Origin: Sphingomonas hankookensis
GTDB lineage: Bacteria; Pseudomonadota; Alphaproteobacteria; Sphingomonadales; Sphingomonadaceae
Direction of reading: 5' to 3'
NCBI RefSeq assembly: GCF_022664465.1
Contig: NZ_JAKREV010000001.1
Coordinates: 806,001 to 870,000 of the forward strand
DNA length: 64,000 bases
Under the pieces are notes generated by a model, which did not search any database, was not told the origin of the DNA, and saw nothing but the letters and a program-made list of their open reading frames with translations. Shown here piece after piece: positions 7,872-17,347 of the stretch (position 1 is its first letter; the number at the start of each line of letters is the position of its first letter). The position numbers and the translations under genes are program-made.

Positions 7872-8036
7872 CCCCCTTTCCTTTCAGCATCGAATTCTTT
7901 CACGCTTCCCCATGGCGTCCGCTGAAAGCAAAATAATACCCTACTAAAGTAATGGGATTATTCCCCCGTTCCCGATCCGCCGTACAACGGGGCATCGACG
8001 TCGCCCGGTGGCGACCATGAACGGGGAGACACGGGT

Positions 8037-8297
8037 TTGAAGATGTCCTTTGCACCGCTGGCCGCCATCGCGCTGTTCGGCCTGACCGCCTGCTCGGGCA
8101 ATAGCGCGACCGACAACGCCGCCGTCGACAATGCCGTGATCGAGACGAACCTGACCACGCTCGACGAGCCGCTGGCGAACGATGCGACGTTCGGTACCGA
8201 CGGCGCATTCGGTAACGATGTCGCTCCGCTCGGCAACGATGCGCTGCTCGACGCCCCGGCAGCGAACGGGGTCGATCCGGTCACGAACGCCCTTTGA
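8037..8297 (+). CDS. Small Asn/Asp-rich lipoprotein
   Basis: An 86-residue protein with a signal peptide ending in the lipobox LTAC (Cys at about residue 19), so it is probably lipidated. The mature part is short, acidic and rich in Asn, Asp and Ala, with recurring ND and DN pairs (TDNAAVDNAV, ANDATFGTDG, GNDVAPLGND) and no cysteine or recognisable domain. The start may be TTG at 8037, ideally spaced from GGGGAG, or ATG at 8043. A second lipoprotein with the same style is at 34051-34323. The function is unknown. Confidence 0.7.
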   Translation: MKMSFAPLAAIALFGLTACSGNSATDNAAVDNAVIETNLTTLDEPLANDATFGTDGAFGNDVAPLGNDALLDAPAANGVDPVTNAL

Positions 8298-8356
8298 GTT
8301 TCGCCGCGCCCCGGCGCGGCTTCCGCGACGCTAGGTAGCTCCCTAAGCGTAACCTC

Positions 8357-8392
8357 GGCCGGGCGGCAGCAACCGCCCGGCCCTTTTTATTT
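8357..8392 (+). terminator. Rho-independent terminator
   Basis: A perfect 10-bp stem GGCCGGGCGG/CCGCCCGGCC with loop CAGCAA, then C and TTTTTATTT. It ends the lipoprotein transcript just upstream of the serine acetyltransferase gene. Confidence 0.92.
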
Positions 8393-8403
8393 CGAGCCCA
8401 GCC

Positions 8404-9321
8404 ATGTCCGATCCCGACGAGGATCGCCGCCGCGCGATCGATCACGCCACCCGTTCCCTTGCCACTGCGCGCATGGCGTGGCGACAGGCGCAGCCGAGCC
8501 GGCGGCATCCCGCCGACTTTCCCCGCCGCGCGCCGATCGCGCGCGCCGTCGAACTGCTGGCGGATGCGCTGTTCCCGGCGCGGATCGGGGGCTTTACCGG
8601 CACTACCGGTGGTGAAGACGCGTTCGTCGCTGCGCTGCTGACCGATGCGCTGGCGCTGCTCGACGCGGCGATCACCGCCGAGTTCGCCTATTGGCGCGAC
8701 GCGGCCGGGATCGATGCCGCGACCGACCGGCCGGCGGAGATCGTACAGCTGTTCGCGGGCACGCTGTCGCGAGTGCGGGCGCTGCTTGATACCGATGTTG
8801 CCGCCATCTTTCGCGGCGATCCGGCGGCGCGCAGCGTCGATGAAATCCTGATCTGCTATCCCGGCGCTACCGCGATCCTGCACCACCGGCTGGCGCATGA
8901 GCTCGATGCGCTCGGCGCGCCGATCGTCGCGCGGATCGTGTCGGAGATCGCGAACGAGCGGACCGGCATCGACATCCATCCCGGTGCAACGATCGGGCCG
9001 GGCTTTTTCATCGACCATGGCACCGGCGTGGTGATCGGCGAAACCGCGGTCATCGGCGCGCGGGTGCGGCTGTACCAGCATGTCACGCTGGGCGCCCGGA
9101 CTCCGCACCGCTCGCAGCCGCGGACCGAGAGCGGCCCATCGGCCGAGCGCGTCGCCCGGCATCCGATCGTCGGCGACGATGTGGTGATCTATGCCGGGGC
9201 GACGATCCTCGGCCGGGTGATGATCGGCGACCGGGCGGTGATCGGCGGCAATGTCTGGCTGTTGCAGGACGTCGCGGCGGGCAGCGTCATCATGCAGCCG
9301 GAGGCGGTGGTGGTGGGGTGA
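8404..9321 (+). CDS. cysE: Serine O-acetyltransferase (EpsC-type)
   Basis: A 305-residue enzyme predicted to acetylate L-serine with acetyl-CoA, giving O-acetylserine for cysteine synthesis. The N-terminal half is helical. The C-terminal half is a left-handed beta-helix of hexapeptide repeats, visible as IDIHPGATIGPGFFIDHGTG (about residue 190) followed by VVIGETAVIGARVRLYQ. The catalytic His is in IDHGTG. Between the two hexapeptide blocks lies an insertion typical of the longer EpsC subtype (RTPHRSQPRTESG). It appears to be a single gene between a terminator and repeat DNA; no cysK is nearby. Confidence 0.9.
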   Translation: MSDPDEDRRRAIDHATRSLATARMAWRQAQPSRRHPADFPRRAPIARAVELLADALFPARIGGFTGTTGGEDAFVAALLTDALALLDAAITAEFAYWRDAAGIDAATDRPAEIVQLFAGTLSRVRALLDTDVAAIFRGDPAARSVDEILICYPGATAILHHRLAHELDALGAPIVARIVSEIANERTGIDIHPGATIGPGFFIDHGTGVVIGETAVIGARVRLYQHVTLGARTPHRSQPRTESGPSAERVARHPIVGDDVVIYAGATILGRVMIGDRAVIGGNVWLLQDVAAGSVIMQPEAVVVG

Positions 9322-9333
9322 GCGGCCTCGCCC

Positions 9334-9610
9334 CAAGCGTCACCCCAGCGCAGGCTGGAGTCTCCCAGGGCCGACGCGACATTCAGCGATGACGATGATG
9401 TTCGTCATTCCCGCGCAGGCGGGAATCCATACACGCCGACGGTTCGGCTGGATCCGCGACGCTGGCGCATTTGCGCTCCCGCCTGCGCGGGAGTGACGAC
9501 GGAGGATGGAACGAACGTCGTGCATCCAGCGAACTGAATGTCGATCCGCCCTAGTGATGGAGCGGAACAAGAGCCGGGAGAGACCCCAGCCTGCGCTGGG
9601 GTGACGCTTG
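9334..9610. repeat. Family 1 arms (copy b) enclosing a family 2 element
   Basis: The 31-bp arms at 9334-9364 and 9580-9610 form an almost perfect inverted repeat of family 1, but here they are 215 bp apart instead of about 29 bp. The space between them is almost filled by the family 2 palindrome at 9367-9552. The whole gap from 9322 to 9642 between cysE and guaA is repeat DNA and holds no gene. Confidence 0.8.
9367..9552. repeat. Palindromic element, family 2 (copy a, about 186 bp)
   Basis: A long imperfect palindrome. Its inner part, 9403-9500, has arms CGTCATTCCCGCGCAGGCGG and CCGCCTGCGCGGGAGTGACG around a conserved middle. Its outer ends, near GGGCCGACGCGACATTCAGC and GAATGTCGATCCGCCCT, are also inverted. 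The 98-bp core is matched in length by copy b at 42996-43093. There is no reading frame inside, so it resembles a non-autonomous MITE or REP-type element. Confidence 0.8.
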
Positions 9611-9642
9611 GGTCCGGAGCTGGTCGTTATCGCGCTACCGGA

Positions 9643-11199
9643 TCATTCCCATTCAATGGTACCCGGCGGCTTGCTCGTGTAATCGTACGTCACGCGGTTG
9701 ATGCCCTTCACCTCGTTGATGATCCGGGTCGCCACACGCGGCAGAAAGTCGCCGGGGAACTGGAACGCCTGCGCGGTCATGCCGTCGGTCGAGGTGACGG
9801 CGCGCAGGGCAAGGACGTTGTCATAGGTGCGGCCATCGCCCATCACGCCGACGCTGCGCACCGGCAGCAGTACCGCGAACGCCTGCCAAATCGTGTCGTA
9901 CAGCCCGGCGTTGCGAATCTCCTCGAGATAGATCGCGTCGGCCTTGCGCAGAATATCGCAACGTTCGCGCGTCACCTCGCCGGGGATACGGATCGCGAGG
10001 CCGGGTCCGGGGAACGGGTGGCGACCGACGAACACATCCGGCAGGCCCAGTTCGCGACCCAGCGCGCGGACCTCGTCCTTGAACAGTTCGCGCAAGGGTT
10101 CGACCAGCGCCATGTTCATGCGTTCGGGCAGGCCGCCGACATTGTGGTGGCTCTTGATGGTGACAGAGGGGCCGCCGGTGAAGCTGACACTTTCGATCAC
10201 ATCGGGGTAGAGCGTGCCCTGGGCAAGGAACTGCGCGCCGCCCAGCTTGTTCGCCTCGGCCTCGAACACGTCGATGAAGGTCTTGCCGATGAACTTGCGC
10301 TTGGCCTCCGGGTCGGTGACACCGGCCAAACCGTCCATGAACAGGTCCTGCGCATCCACATGGACCAGCGGGATATTGTAGTGACCGCGGAACAGGCTGA
10401 CGACCTGTTCGGCCTCGCCCGCGCGCAGGATGCCGCCATCGACGAATACGCAGGTCAGCTGCTCGCCGATCGCTTCGTGGATCAGCAGCGCGGCGACTGA
10501 CGAATCGACCCCGCCCGACAGGCCGCAAATGACCTTGGCCGAACCGACCTGCTCGCGGATCTCGGCGATCTTCGCCTGGCGGAACTCGGCCATCGTCCAG
10601 TCGCCGGTCAGGCCGCAGACATGGCGCGCGAAATTGGCGATCAGCTTGCCGCCATCGGGGGTGTGGACGACCTCCGGATGGAACTGCACGCCGTAATAGC
10701 GGCGGTCGTCATCGGCGACGACGGCGTAAGGTGCGCCGGGGCTGGTCGCGACGGTGCGGAAACCGGGGGCGAGCGCGGTGACCTTGTCGCCATGGCTCAT
10801 CCAGACCTGATGCCGATCAGTCCTGGCCCAGAGGCCGTCGAACATCGCGCAGTCGTCGCCGACCTCGATATAGGCTTCGCCGAACTCGCCCGAATGGCCC
10901 TTCTCGACATTGCCGCCCAGCTGCTGGGTCATGACCTGCTGGCCGTAGCAGATGCCGAATACCGGTACGCCGGAATCGAAGATCGCCTGCGGGGCGCGGG
11001 GGCTGCCGTCGTCGCAGACCGATGCGGGCCCCCCCGACAGGATCACCCCCTTTGGCCGCATCCGTTCGAACGCCTCTTCGGCCTTCTGGAACGGGGCGAT
11101 TTCGGAATAGACACCGGCCTCGCGCACGCGACGCGCAATCAGCTGCGTCACCTGGCTGCCGAAGTCGACGATCAGGATGGAGTCGGGGGTCTCGTTCAT
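9643..11199 (-). CDS. guaA: GMP synthase (glutamine-hydrolysing)
   Basis: About 518 residues from the ATG at 11199 ([16 protein letters not shown]); a GTG two codons earlier is possible. The enzyme converts XMP to GMP using ATP and glutamine. The N-terminal class I amidotransferase has the nucleophile in GICYGQQVM (about residue 84) and FHPEV with the catalytic His and Glu. The ATP pyrophosphatase P-loop is SGGVDSS. The C-terminal dimerisation domain ends with [13 protein letters not shown], a hallmark of GuaA. Full length for the family. No guaB is adjacent. Confidence 0.97.
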   Translation of the reverse strand: MNETPDSILIVDFGSQVTQLIARRVREAGVYSEIAPFQKAEEAFERMRPKGVILSGGPASVCDDGSPRAPQAIFDSGVPVFGICYGQQVMTQQLGGNVEKGHSGEFGEAYIEVGDDCAMFDGLWARTDRHQVWMSHGDKVTALAPGFRTVATSPGAPYAVVADDDRRYYGVQFHPEVVHTPDGGKLIANFARHVCGLTGDWTMAEFRQAKIAEIREQVGSAKVICGLSGGVDSSVAALLIHEAIGEQLTCVFVDGGILRAGEAEQVVSLFRGHYNIPLVHVDAQDLFMDGLAGVTDPEAKRKFIGKTFIDVFEAEANKLGGAQFLAQGTLYPDVIESVSFTGGPSVTIKSHHNVGGLPERMNMALVEPLRELFKDEVRALGRELGLPDVFVGRHPFPGPGLAIRIPGEVTRERCDILRKADAIYLEEIRNAGLYDTIWQAFAVLLPVRSVGVMGDGRTYDNVLALRAVTSTDGMTAQAFQFPGDFLPRVATRIINEVKGINRVTYDYTSKPPGTIEWE

Positions 11200-11251
11200 G
11201 GGCACCCGATAGCGGGGAGCTTGGCGGTAGGAAAGCCGACGCGCGATATTC

Positions 11252-11284
11252 GTGCACGCGAAGGACGATCGCCTTCGCGCGCAC
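11252..11284 (-). other. Strong hairpin after the prolyl oligopeptidase gene
   Basis: A 13-bp stem with one wobble pair (11252-11264 and 11272-11284) encloses a 7-base loop. It starts within the final codons or just past the stop of the peptidase gene and before guaA. No T-run follows on the minus strand, so it may protect the 3' end rather than terminate transcription. Confidence 0.55.
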
Positions 11285-11293
11285 GCACGGGCC

Positions 11294-13417
11294 CTATCCG
11301 ATCGGCTTCACCGTCATGCCCGTCCATTTGGCGATGAACGCCCACAGATCGGCCGTCTCCTCGATCACCTTGTCGGTCGGCTTGCCCGAGCCATGGCCGG
11401 CGCGGGTTTCGATACGGACGAGGTGCGGCTTGGGCCCGATGTCCTTCGACTGGAGCATCGCGGTGTATTTGAACGTATGGCCCGGCACCACGCGGTCGTC
11501 GGTGTCGGCGGTGGTCGCGAGGATCGCCGGATAGGTCACCCCCGCCTTCACATTGTGATACGGCGAATAGGTCAGCAGGTTGCGAAAATCGGCTTCCTTG
11601 GCCGGTACGCCGTAATCGTCGACCCAGTAGCGGCCGGCGGTGAAGCGGTCGAAGCGCAGCATGTCCATCACGCCCACCGCCGGCAGCGCGGCGGCGAACA
11701 GGTCGGGCCGCTGGTTGACGACCGCGCCGACCAGCAGGCCGCCGTTCGACCCGCCCTGGATCGCCAGCTGGCCCTTGCCGGTGACACCCTGCGCGATCAG
11801 GTCCTCGCCCGCGGCAATGAAGTCGTCGAACACGTTCTGCTTGTTCAGCAGCTTGCCGCCGTCATGCCATTCCTTGCCATATTCGCTGCCGCCGCGGATA
11901 TTGGCGACCGCCAGCACGCCGCCCTGCTCCAGCCACGCAACGCGCCCCGCCGAGAAGCCCGGAAGGATCGGCACGTTGAACCCGCCATAGGCGTAGAGCA
12001 GCGTCGGGGCGGGCTTGGTCACGTCCTTGCGCTTAACGATGAACATCGGGACCTTGGTCCCGTCCTTCGACGTGTAGAAGCGCTGGCGCACGTCATACTG
12101 CGTGGGGTCGAACGCGACCTTCGGCGTCGCCCACGGCGTCACTGCGCGGGTCGCGGCGTCGTAGCGATAGATGGTGGTCGGCGTCGCGAAGCTGGAGAAG
12201 GCAAAGAAGCCCTCGTTATTGTCCAGCTCACCGCCGACACCGCCGACCGTACCGATGCCGGGCAGCTCGATCGCGCCGTCAGGCTTGCCGTCGAGGGTGA
12301 AGCGCTTCACCTCGGTCTTCGCGTCGACCAGATACGCCGCCATGATCCGCCCGCCGACCAGCGACGCGCCGTTCAGCACCGCCTTTTCCTGCGGCACGAT
12401 TTCTTTAGGCACCGGATTGACGGCGGCCATGTCGAGCGTGACGACGCGCAGGCGGGGCGCGTCCTGCGTCGTGGTCAGGAACAGCGTGCTGTCCTTCGAC
12501 CCGATCGTCGACCAATCGACGTTGTCGGTGTTGACGATCGTCCGTGGCTTGTCGTTCGGCCTGGTCAAGTCGAGGACCGCGATCTCGGTATGGTCGCCCG
12601 GACCGCTGGTCGAAATGACCAGCCAGCGACCGTCGTCGGTGATGCCGGGATAGAAGGTGTAGCGCGGCTGGTCGGGCCGCTCATAGATCAGCTGGTCAGC
12701 GGTCTGCGGCGTGCCGAGCTTGTGGAAATAGACCTTGGCGTTCAGGTTCTGGCTCTGGAACTCCTGCCCCTTTTCCGGGGTCGGGAATCGGGCATAGTAG
12801 AAGCCCGAGCCGTCCTTCACCCACGACGCCGACAGGCCGTACTTCACCCAGTCGATCTGATCGTCCAGCACCTTGCCGCTGTCGACGTCGAGCACGCGCA
12901 GCTTGCGCCAGTCGCTGCCGCCGTCCTGAATCGAATAGAGCAGCCGCTTGCCGTCTTTCGACGGCGACCATTCGGCCAGCGCCGTCGCGCCGTCCTTCGA
13001 CCAGCCATTGGGATCGATCAGCACCCGTCCCTGCCCGTTCACGCTGTCGCGGACATAGAGCACCGACTGGTTCTGCAGGCCCGAGTTACGGCTGTAGAAA
13101 TAGCGGCCGCCCTCGCGCTGCGGCACGCCGACGCGTTCATAGTCGAACAGCTTGGTCAGGCGGCTCTTGAAGATATCGCGGCCGGGCAGCGTCGCCAGAT
13201 AGGCGTCGGTGACCTTGTTCTCCGCCGCGACCCATGCCGCCACTTGCGGATCGTTGCGGACGTCGTTTTCCAGCCAGCGATACGGGTCGGCGACCTTCAC
13301 CCCGAACTGTTCGTCGACCTGATCGACGGTGCGGGTCTGGGGATAGGCGATGGTCTGGGCAAGGGCAGTCGTGCTGGTCATCAGGCACGCGATCGCGGCA
13401 AAGGCATGGCGGTACAT
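11294..13417 (-). CDS. Prolyl oligopeptidase, family S9A
   Basis: A 707-residue serine peptidase with an N-terminal signal peptide (cleavage probably after TTALAQ, about residue 21), so it is exported. Residues roughly 25-420 form the seven-bladed propeller starting with [23 protein letters not shown]. The C-terminal alpha/beta-hydrolase domain holds the catalytic serine in GGSNGG, preceded by NIRGGSEYG, and the Asp and His in [12 protein letters not shown] and GHGSGK. It cleaves short peptides after proline. The start is supported by GGAGC upstream. It lies downstream of the alpha-operon terminator and is separately transcribed. Confidence 0.95.
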   Translation of the reverse strand: MYRHAFAAIACLMTSTTALAQTIAYPQTRTVDQVDEQFGVKVADPYRWLENDVRNDPQVAAWVAAENKVTDAYLATLPGRDIFKSRLTKLFDYERVGVPQREGGRYFYSRNSGLQNQSVLYVRDSVNGQGRVLIDPNGWSKDGATALAEWSPSKDGKRLLYSIQDGGSDWRKLRVLDVDSGKVLDDQIDWVKYGLSASWVKDGSGFYYARFPTPEKGQEFQSQNLNAKVYFHKLGTPQTADQLIYERPDQPRYTFYPGITDDGRWLVISTSGPGDHTEIAVLDLTRPNDKPRTIVNTDNVDWSTIGSKDSTLFLTTTQDAPRLRVVTLDMAAVNPVPKEIVPQEKAVLNGASLVGGRIMAAYLVDAKTEVKRFTLDGKPDGAIELPGIGTVGGVGGELDNNEGFFAFSSFATPTTIYRYDAATRAVTPWATPKVAFDPTQYDVRQRFYTSKDGTKVPMFIVKRKDVTKPAPTLLYAYGGFNVPILPGFSAGRVAWLEQGGVLAVANIRGGSEYGKEWHDGGKLLNKQNVFDDFIAAGEDLIAQGVTGKGQLAIQGGSNGGLLVGAVVNQRPDLFAAALPAVGVMDMLRFDRFTAGRYWVDDYGVPAKEADFRNLLTYSPYHNVKAGVTYPAILATTADTDDRVVPGHTFKYTAMLQSKDIGPKPHLVRIETRAGHGSGKPTDKVIEETADLWAFIAKWTGMTVKPIG

Positions 13418-13515
13418 CGTTGCTCCATCGGGCAGGCCGGACAGTATCCGGCGTTACCAGCAGGATACGCGAGCGCCGCGTCCGCGCAACCCCGCGAGAC
13501 ACCGTAACCCGCGCC

Positions 13516-13552
13516 AACGAAAAAGGGCGGCCGTACCGAAGTACGACCGCCC
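13516..13552 (-). terminator. Terminator of the alpha ribosomal operon
   Basis: A 12-bp stem with one wobble pair (13525-13536 and 13541-13552) capped by a TTCG tetraloop on the minus strand and followed by TTTTTCGTT. It starts 29 bp after the rplQ stop and closes the whole ribosomal run. Confidence 0.95.
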
Positions 13553-13581
13553 CCTGTTCCGGCTTTCGCGAAACGCGCCGA

Positions 13582-14004
13582 TCAGGCGGCTTCGTCGAAA
13601 TCCTCGTCGGCCAGGACCGGCCCCGAATCCTGACCCTTGGCCGACACGTCGCGGTCGACGAATTCGATGATCGCCATCGGCGAGGCGTCCGACGCGCGGA
13701 TGCCGGCCTTGATGATGCGGGTATAGCCGCCGTTGCGGTCGGCATAGCGGGTCGCTAGCACGTCGAACAGCTTTGTCAGCTGCGCATCGTCGAGCAGACG
13801 CGCATGGGCCAGACGACGGTTCGACAGGCCGCCCTTCTTCGCCAGCGTGATCAGCTTTTCGACATAGGGACGCAGTTCCTTCGCCTTGGCGACGGTGGTG
13901 GTGATCTGCTCGTGCTTGATCAGTGCGGCCGACATGTTGCGGAACAGCGCAATGCGGTGTGCCGAGGTACGCTGCAGCTTACGGCCGCCGACGCGATGAC
14001 GCAT
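13582..14004 (-). CDS. rplQ: 50S ribosomal protein L17
   Basis: A 140-residue protein starting [20 protein letters not shown], the canonical L17 N-terminus, with [10 protein letters not shown] further on. L17 sits near the exit of the peptide tunnel. The acidic C-terminal tail (ADEDFDEAA) extends the usual core slightly, as is common in alphaproteobacteria. It is the last gene of the run, after an unusually long 229-bp gap from rpoA. Confidence 0.97.
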   Translation of the reverse strand: MRHRVGGRKLQRTSAHRIALFRNMSAALIKHEQITTTVAKAKELRPYVEKLITLAKKGGLSNRRLAHARLLDDAQLTKLFDVLATRYADRNGGYTRIIKAGIRASDASPMAIIEFVDRDVSAKGQDSGPVLADEDFDEAA

Positions 14005-14140
14005 GAGTATTTCCTTCGTTCGTTAAGGGGCCGTGTCACGGTACCCCAGAGCTGGTGGCTGTTGGAGGCCGCCACCGGGTCGCCTGTTCGCGGCAAAGTT
14101 CACTAAGTTCACACTTGCCGCGTAGTTGTTTGCCGGGCGG

Positions 14141-14226
14141 CCAGCGGCAAAGCCGCTGGCGTCGGTCGGGCTGGAAGCCCGCCGGCCGGGCTGGTTTTGT
14201 CTCCGGGGCAGGCTCGCCTGCCCCGG
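14141..14226 (-). other. Three tandem hairpins between rpoA and rplQ
   Basis: Perfect stems of 10 bp (14203-14212 with 14217-14226), 6 bp (14167-14172 with 14176-14181) and 8 bp (14141-14148 with 14152-14159) follow each other in the 229-bp rpoA-rplQ gap. No T-run follows any of them, so they look like mRNA-processing or stability structures, not terminators. Confidence 0.65.
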
Positions 14227-14233
14227 TGCAAAA

Positions 14234-15298
14234 TCAGCCCATTATCTCCTGTTCCAGCTTCTTCGCCATCTCTTCGATGTTCTCGGGCGGCCATCCGGGG
14301 ATGTCCATGCCGAGGCGAAGGCCCATCGACGACAGCACTTCCTTAATTTCGTTCAGCGACTTGCGGCCGAAATTCGGGGTGCGCAGCATCTCGGCCTCGG
14401 TCTTCTGGACCAGATCGCCGATATAGATGATGTTGTCGTTCTTGAGGCAGTTGGCCGAGCGGACCGACAGTTCGAGCTCGTCGACCTTCTTGAGCAGGTA
14501 GCGGTTGATCTGCGCGGTATCGCCCTGGCCTTCGCTCTGCGGTGCCGCAACCTGCGTGCCGGTGGCGGCAGCGCGGGGCAGCGTCGAATCGTCGAAGTGG
14601 ACGAACAGCGCCAGCTGGTCCTGCAGGATGCGACCGGCATAGGCCAGTGCGTCCTCAGGGGTGACGGTGCCGTCGGTTTCGATGGTCAGCGTCAGCTTGT
14701 CGTAATCGAGTTCCTGCCCAACGCGGGTGTTCTCGACCTTGTAGCTGACCTGGCGAACCGGCGAATACAGCGCATCGACCGGGATCAGGCCGATCGGCGC
14801 ATCGGCCGGACGGTTGCCGGCGGCGGGCACATAGCCCTTACCGACGTCGGCGGTCAGTTCCATGTTGAGCGTCGCACCATCGTCGAGATGGCACAGCACC
14901 AGTTCCGGGTTCATGACTTCGATGTCGCCGGTGACGGCGATGTCGCCGGCCTTCACTTCGGCAGGACCGGTCACCGACAGCTGCAGACGCTTCGGGCCTT
15001 CGCCCTGCATCTTGAGCGCAATCTGCTTCACGTTCAGCACCATGTCGGTCACGTCCTCACGGACGCCGGCAAGGCTGGAAAATTCGTGAAGGACGTTTTC
15101 GATCTTGATCGAGGTGACGGCGGCGCCCTGCAGCGACGACAGCAGCACGCGACGCAGCGCGTTGCCGAGCGTCAGGCCGAACCCACGTTCCAGCGGCTCG
15201 GCGACGAAGGTCGAACGGCGCTTGGGATCGCCGCCCGGCTTCTTCTCGAGGCCGCTCGGCTTCTTGAGTTCCTGCCAGTTCTTAGCGTTGACGGACAC
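14234..15298 (-). CDS. rpoA: RNA polymerase alpha subunit
   Basis: A 354-residue alpha subunit, a little longer than E. coli's 329. The N-terminal assembly domain shows [20 protein letters not shown] near residue 31. The C-terminal domain, after a linker with a short Ala/Thr/Gln stretch, contains [14 protein letters not shown] and [12 protein letters not shown], the DNA- and activator-contacting surface. It follows rpsK in the alpha operon after a gap with two hairpins. No rpsD lies between rpsK and rpoA, as is usual in alphaproteobacteria. Confidence 0.98.
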   Translation of the reverse strand: MSVNAKNWQELKKPSGLEKKPGGDPKRRSTFVAEPLERGFGLTLGNALRRVLLSSLQGAAVTSIKIENVLHEFSSLAGVREDVTDMVLNVKQIALKMQGEGPKRLQLSVTGPAEVKAGDIAVTGDIEVMNPELVLCHLDDGATLNMELTADVGKGYVPAAGNRPADAPIGLIPVDALYSPVRQVSYKVENTRVGQELDYDKLTLTIETDGTVTPEDALAYAGRILQDQLALFVHFDDSTLPRAAATGTQVAAPQSEGQGDTAQINRYLLKKVDELELSVRSANCLKNDNIIYIGDLVQKTEAEMLRTPNFGRKSLNEIKEVLSSMGLRLGMDIPGWPPENIEEMAKKLEQEIMG

Positions 15299-15319
15299 GG
15301 GCTTCCCCTAGCTTGGCGG

Positions 15320-15378
15320 CGCGGAAAGGACGGGTCCGCGCCATGAAAGAACAGCCCCGCCGGACGAACCCGGCGGGG
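15320..15378 (-). other. Two hairpins between rpsK and rpoA
   Basis: A 10-bp stem (arms in 15351-15378, GCCCCGCCGG type) and an 8-bp stem (15320-15344, GGCGCGGA/TCCGCGCC) fill the rpsK-rpoA gap. The first is followed on the minus strand by TGTTCTTTC, only a partial U-tract. Confidence 0.6.
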
Positions 15379-15391
15379 CGGCAGGCACGGA

Positions 15392-15781
15392 TCAGACGCG
15401 GCGGCGCTTCGACGGGCGCACGCCGTTGTGCGGGATCGAGGTCACGTCACGGATCGACGTGATCTGGAAGCCGACAGCCTGCAGCGCACGCAGTGCCGAT
15501 TCGCGACCCGAACCCGGGCCCTTCACCTCGACTTCGAGCGTGCGCACGCCGTGGTCGGCAGCCTTGCGGCCGGCGTCCTCGGCAGCGACCTGCGCGGCGT
15601 ACGGGGTCGACTTGCGCGAGCCCTTGAAGCCCATCATGCCGGCCGACGACCAGCTGATCGCATTACCCTGCGCATCGGTGATGGTGATCATGGTGTTGTT
15701 GAAGCTGGCGTTCACATGGGCGACGCCGGCGGTGATGTTCTTGCGCTCGCGACGGCGAAGGCGCTGCGGTTCACGTGCCAT
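15392..15781 (-). CDS. rpsK: 30S ribosomal protein S11
   Basis: 129 residues with the family core [35 protein letters not shown] and the C-terminal [21 protein letters not shown]11 lies on the platform of the small subunit and takes part in mRNA selection. It lies between rpsM and rpoA, the standard alpha-operon position. Length is normal. Confidence 0.98.
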   Translation of the reverse strand: MAREPQRLRRRERKNITAGVAHVNASFNNTMITITDAQGNAISWSSAGMMGFKGSRKSTPYAAQVAAEDAGRKAADHGVRTLEVEVKGPGSGRESALRALQAVGFQITSIRDVTSIPHNGVRPSKRRRV

Positions 15782-15865
15782 TATTGGAAATCCTGACCTG
15801 AGTATCGTGCGTGGTACGGAGATCGGGAGGCGGTCAGCCTCTTACCTGTCTCCGACGGAGAAGAA

Positions 15866-15891
15866 GTCAAAAACAGTCCCCCGGACTGTTT
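15866..15891 (-). terminator. Terminator-like hairpin between rpsM and rpsK
   Basis: A 9-bp stem AAACAGTCC/GGACTGTTT with a 3-base loop begins just after the rpsM stop. On the minus strand it ends in a short U-run (TTTTT, partly in the stem). It may act as a partial attenuator within the alpha operon. Confidence 0.5.
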
Positions 15892-15892
15892 C

Positions 15893-16261
15893 TTACTTCT
15901 TCTTACCCGCGATCGGCTTCGCCTTGCCCTTGCGGGTGCGCGCGTTGGTGTGCGTGCGCTGGCCGCGGACCGGCAGGCCCTTGCGGTGACGCAGGCCACG
16001 ATAGCAGGCGAGATCCATCAGACGCTTGATGTTCATCGCGGTCTGGCGACGCAGATCGCCTTCCACGGTGTGGCTGGCGTCGATCGCCTCGCGGATCTGC
16101 AGCACTTCCTGGTCGCTCAGGTCCTGCACGCGACGCTCCGCTGCGATGCCGAGCTGGTCGGTGAGCTGCTTGGCCTTTGCCGGACCGATGCCGTGGATAT
16201 ACTGCAGCGCGATGATCACGCGCTTGTTGGTCGGGATATTAACACCCGCGATACGTGCCAT
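15893..16261 (-). CDS. rpsM: 30S ribosomal protein S13
   Basis: 122 residues starting [20 protein letters not shown] with the [12 protein letters not shown] helix-two-turn-helix motif, [20 protein letters not shown] and a lysine-rich tail. S13 contacts the P-site tRNA and the subunit bridge. It is the first gene after the alpha-operon promoter at 16393-16421, separated from adk by 414 bp. Confidence 0.98.
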   Translation of the reverse strand: MARIAGVNIPTNKRVIIALQYIHGIGPAKAKQLTDQLGIAAERRVQDLSDQEVLQIREAIDASHTVEGDLRRQTAMNIKRLMDLACYRGLRHRKGLPVRGQRTHTNARTRKGKAKPIAGKKK

Positions 16262-16392
16262 GAACTAAATTCTCCCAGCTCCACGAAGCGCCGCATGGCA
16301 GCGGGCTTCATCTCGTAGCGTTGCGACCCGTCACGCGCGATCGCGGCGAACGCGCGAAAGCGCCGCCGTAACCGGTATGTCGGGGTGGATCG

Positions 16393-16421
16393 CTGATACG
16401 GACCGATTCCCGGGGTGTCAA
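16393..16421 (-). promoter_or_regulatory. Promoter of the alpha operon (rpsM)
   Basis: On the minus strand TTGACA, a 17-bp spacer and TATCAG give a near-consensus housekeeping promoter. Transcription would begin near 16386 and leave a leader of about 125 nt before rpsM, long enough for translational autoregulation. Confidence 0.75.
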
Positions 16422-16525
16422 CCGGTAGACGGAACCAAAATCGGGATGGGGCGTGAGGCGTTATCACTCGGCGATGTGCCGGATATCGCTAGACCACAGG
16501 AGCAGCCGCCGCCCTCGATCTCATC

Positions 16526-16627
16526 GTCACCCCGGACTTGATCCAGGGTCGCGCTCCCTGCGAGCGTAGCAGCAGCAGAAAAAGAGGAAGAAGAAGAAGC
16601 GGGACCCCGGCTCAAGGCCGGGGTGAC
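16526..16627. repeat. Palindromic repeat, family 3 (copy a)
   Basis: Inverted arms GTCACCCCGGACTTGATCC and its partner GGCTCAAGGCCGGGGTGAC (16526-16550 and 16602-16627) surround a purine-rich spacer of GAAGAAG type. A second copy is at 36301-36379. The sequence resembles the widespread alphaproteobacterial repeat built on CCCGGACTTGATCCGGG. Confidence 0.75.
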
Positions 16628-16675
16628 GTCGTAAATTGTAATAGTGGAGCGGCAGGCCGATGGCCCGCCCTCCCC

Positions 16676-17320
16676 CTACTTGTCGAGGATACCCGCAATC
16701 TGCGCGGTCACATCGTCCATGTCGGCCATGCCGTCGACGCGGTGGACCAGCCCGCGCGCTTCGTACAGCGGCAGAATTGGTGCGGTCTTGGCGCGATATT
16801 CGACCATGCGGGTGCGCACGGTGGCTTCGTTGTCGTCGGGACGCCGCTTGAACTCGGTGGCGCCGCACGCATCGCACACGCCGCTTACCGCCGGCTGCTT
16901 GAACGTGTCGTGATAGCCTGCGCCGCAATTGGCGCAGGTGAAGCGACCTACGATCCGCTCGACCAGCGCATCCTCGTCGACGACCAGTTCGATGACATGG
17001 GTCAGCTGACGCCCGCGATGTTCGAGCAGCAGGTCGAGCGCGTCGGCCTGCGCGGCCGTGCGCGGATAGCCATCGAAGATCGCGCCGCGATCGCCCAGCT
17101 GGTCGAGCCGCTCGCCGATCAGCGCCGAGACGATCGCGTCCGACACCAGTTCGCCCGCGTCCATCACCGCCTTGGCCTGCAACCCCACCGGGCTGCCCGC
17201 CTTGACCGCCGCGCGCAGCATGTCGCCGGTGGAGAGCTGCACCATGCCGCGGGCGCTTTCGAGCCGCGCGGCCTGGGTTCCCTTGCCCGCTCCCGGCGGT
17301 CCGAGAAGGATGATGTCCAT
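16676..17320 (-). CDS. adk: Adenylate kinase with zinc-type lid
   Basis: A 214-residue kinase that interconverts ATP + AMP with 2 ADP. The P-loop is GPPGAGKGT at residues 7-15, and the AMP-binding region carries STGDMLR and DGYPRT. The lid (about residues 125-160) holds a C-x2-C-x16-C-x2-C cluster (CANC and CDAC) that should bind structural zinc; the enteric enzyme lacks it. It follows secY by 27 bp, the usual end of the spc operon. Confidence 0.97.
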   Translation of the reverse strand: MDIILLGPPGAGKGTQAARLESARGMVQLSTGDMLRAAVKAGSPVGLQAKAVMDAGELVSDAIVSALIGERLDQLGDRGAIFDGYPRTAAQADALDLLLEHRGRQLTHVIELVVDEDALVERIVGRFTCANCGAGYHDTFKQPAVSGVCDACGATEFKRRPDDNEATVRTRMVEYRAKTAPILPLYEARGLVHRVDGMADMDDVTAQIAGILDK

Positions 17321-17347
17321 AGCTGCCCCCTTGTCCCGTAGTGCGCC

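Larger units (their letters stand above)
16262..16675. other. 414-bp gap between adk and rpsM
   Basis: No gene is visible. The part nearest rpsM holds a 5' leader of about 125 nt and a strong promoter at 16393-16421 on the minus strand. The part nearest adk holds the family 3 palindrome at 16526-16627, whose spacer is a purine-rich run. The gap therefore splits adk from the alpha operon transcriptionally. Confidence 0.7.

Noticed and set aside
11252..13507. A 751-codon plus-strand frame antisense to the prolyl oligopeptidase gene
   Set aside because: It mirrors the GC-rich third positions of the peptidase gene, has no domain or ribosome-binding site, and the opposite strand shows clear S9A motifs.
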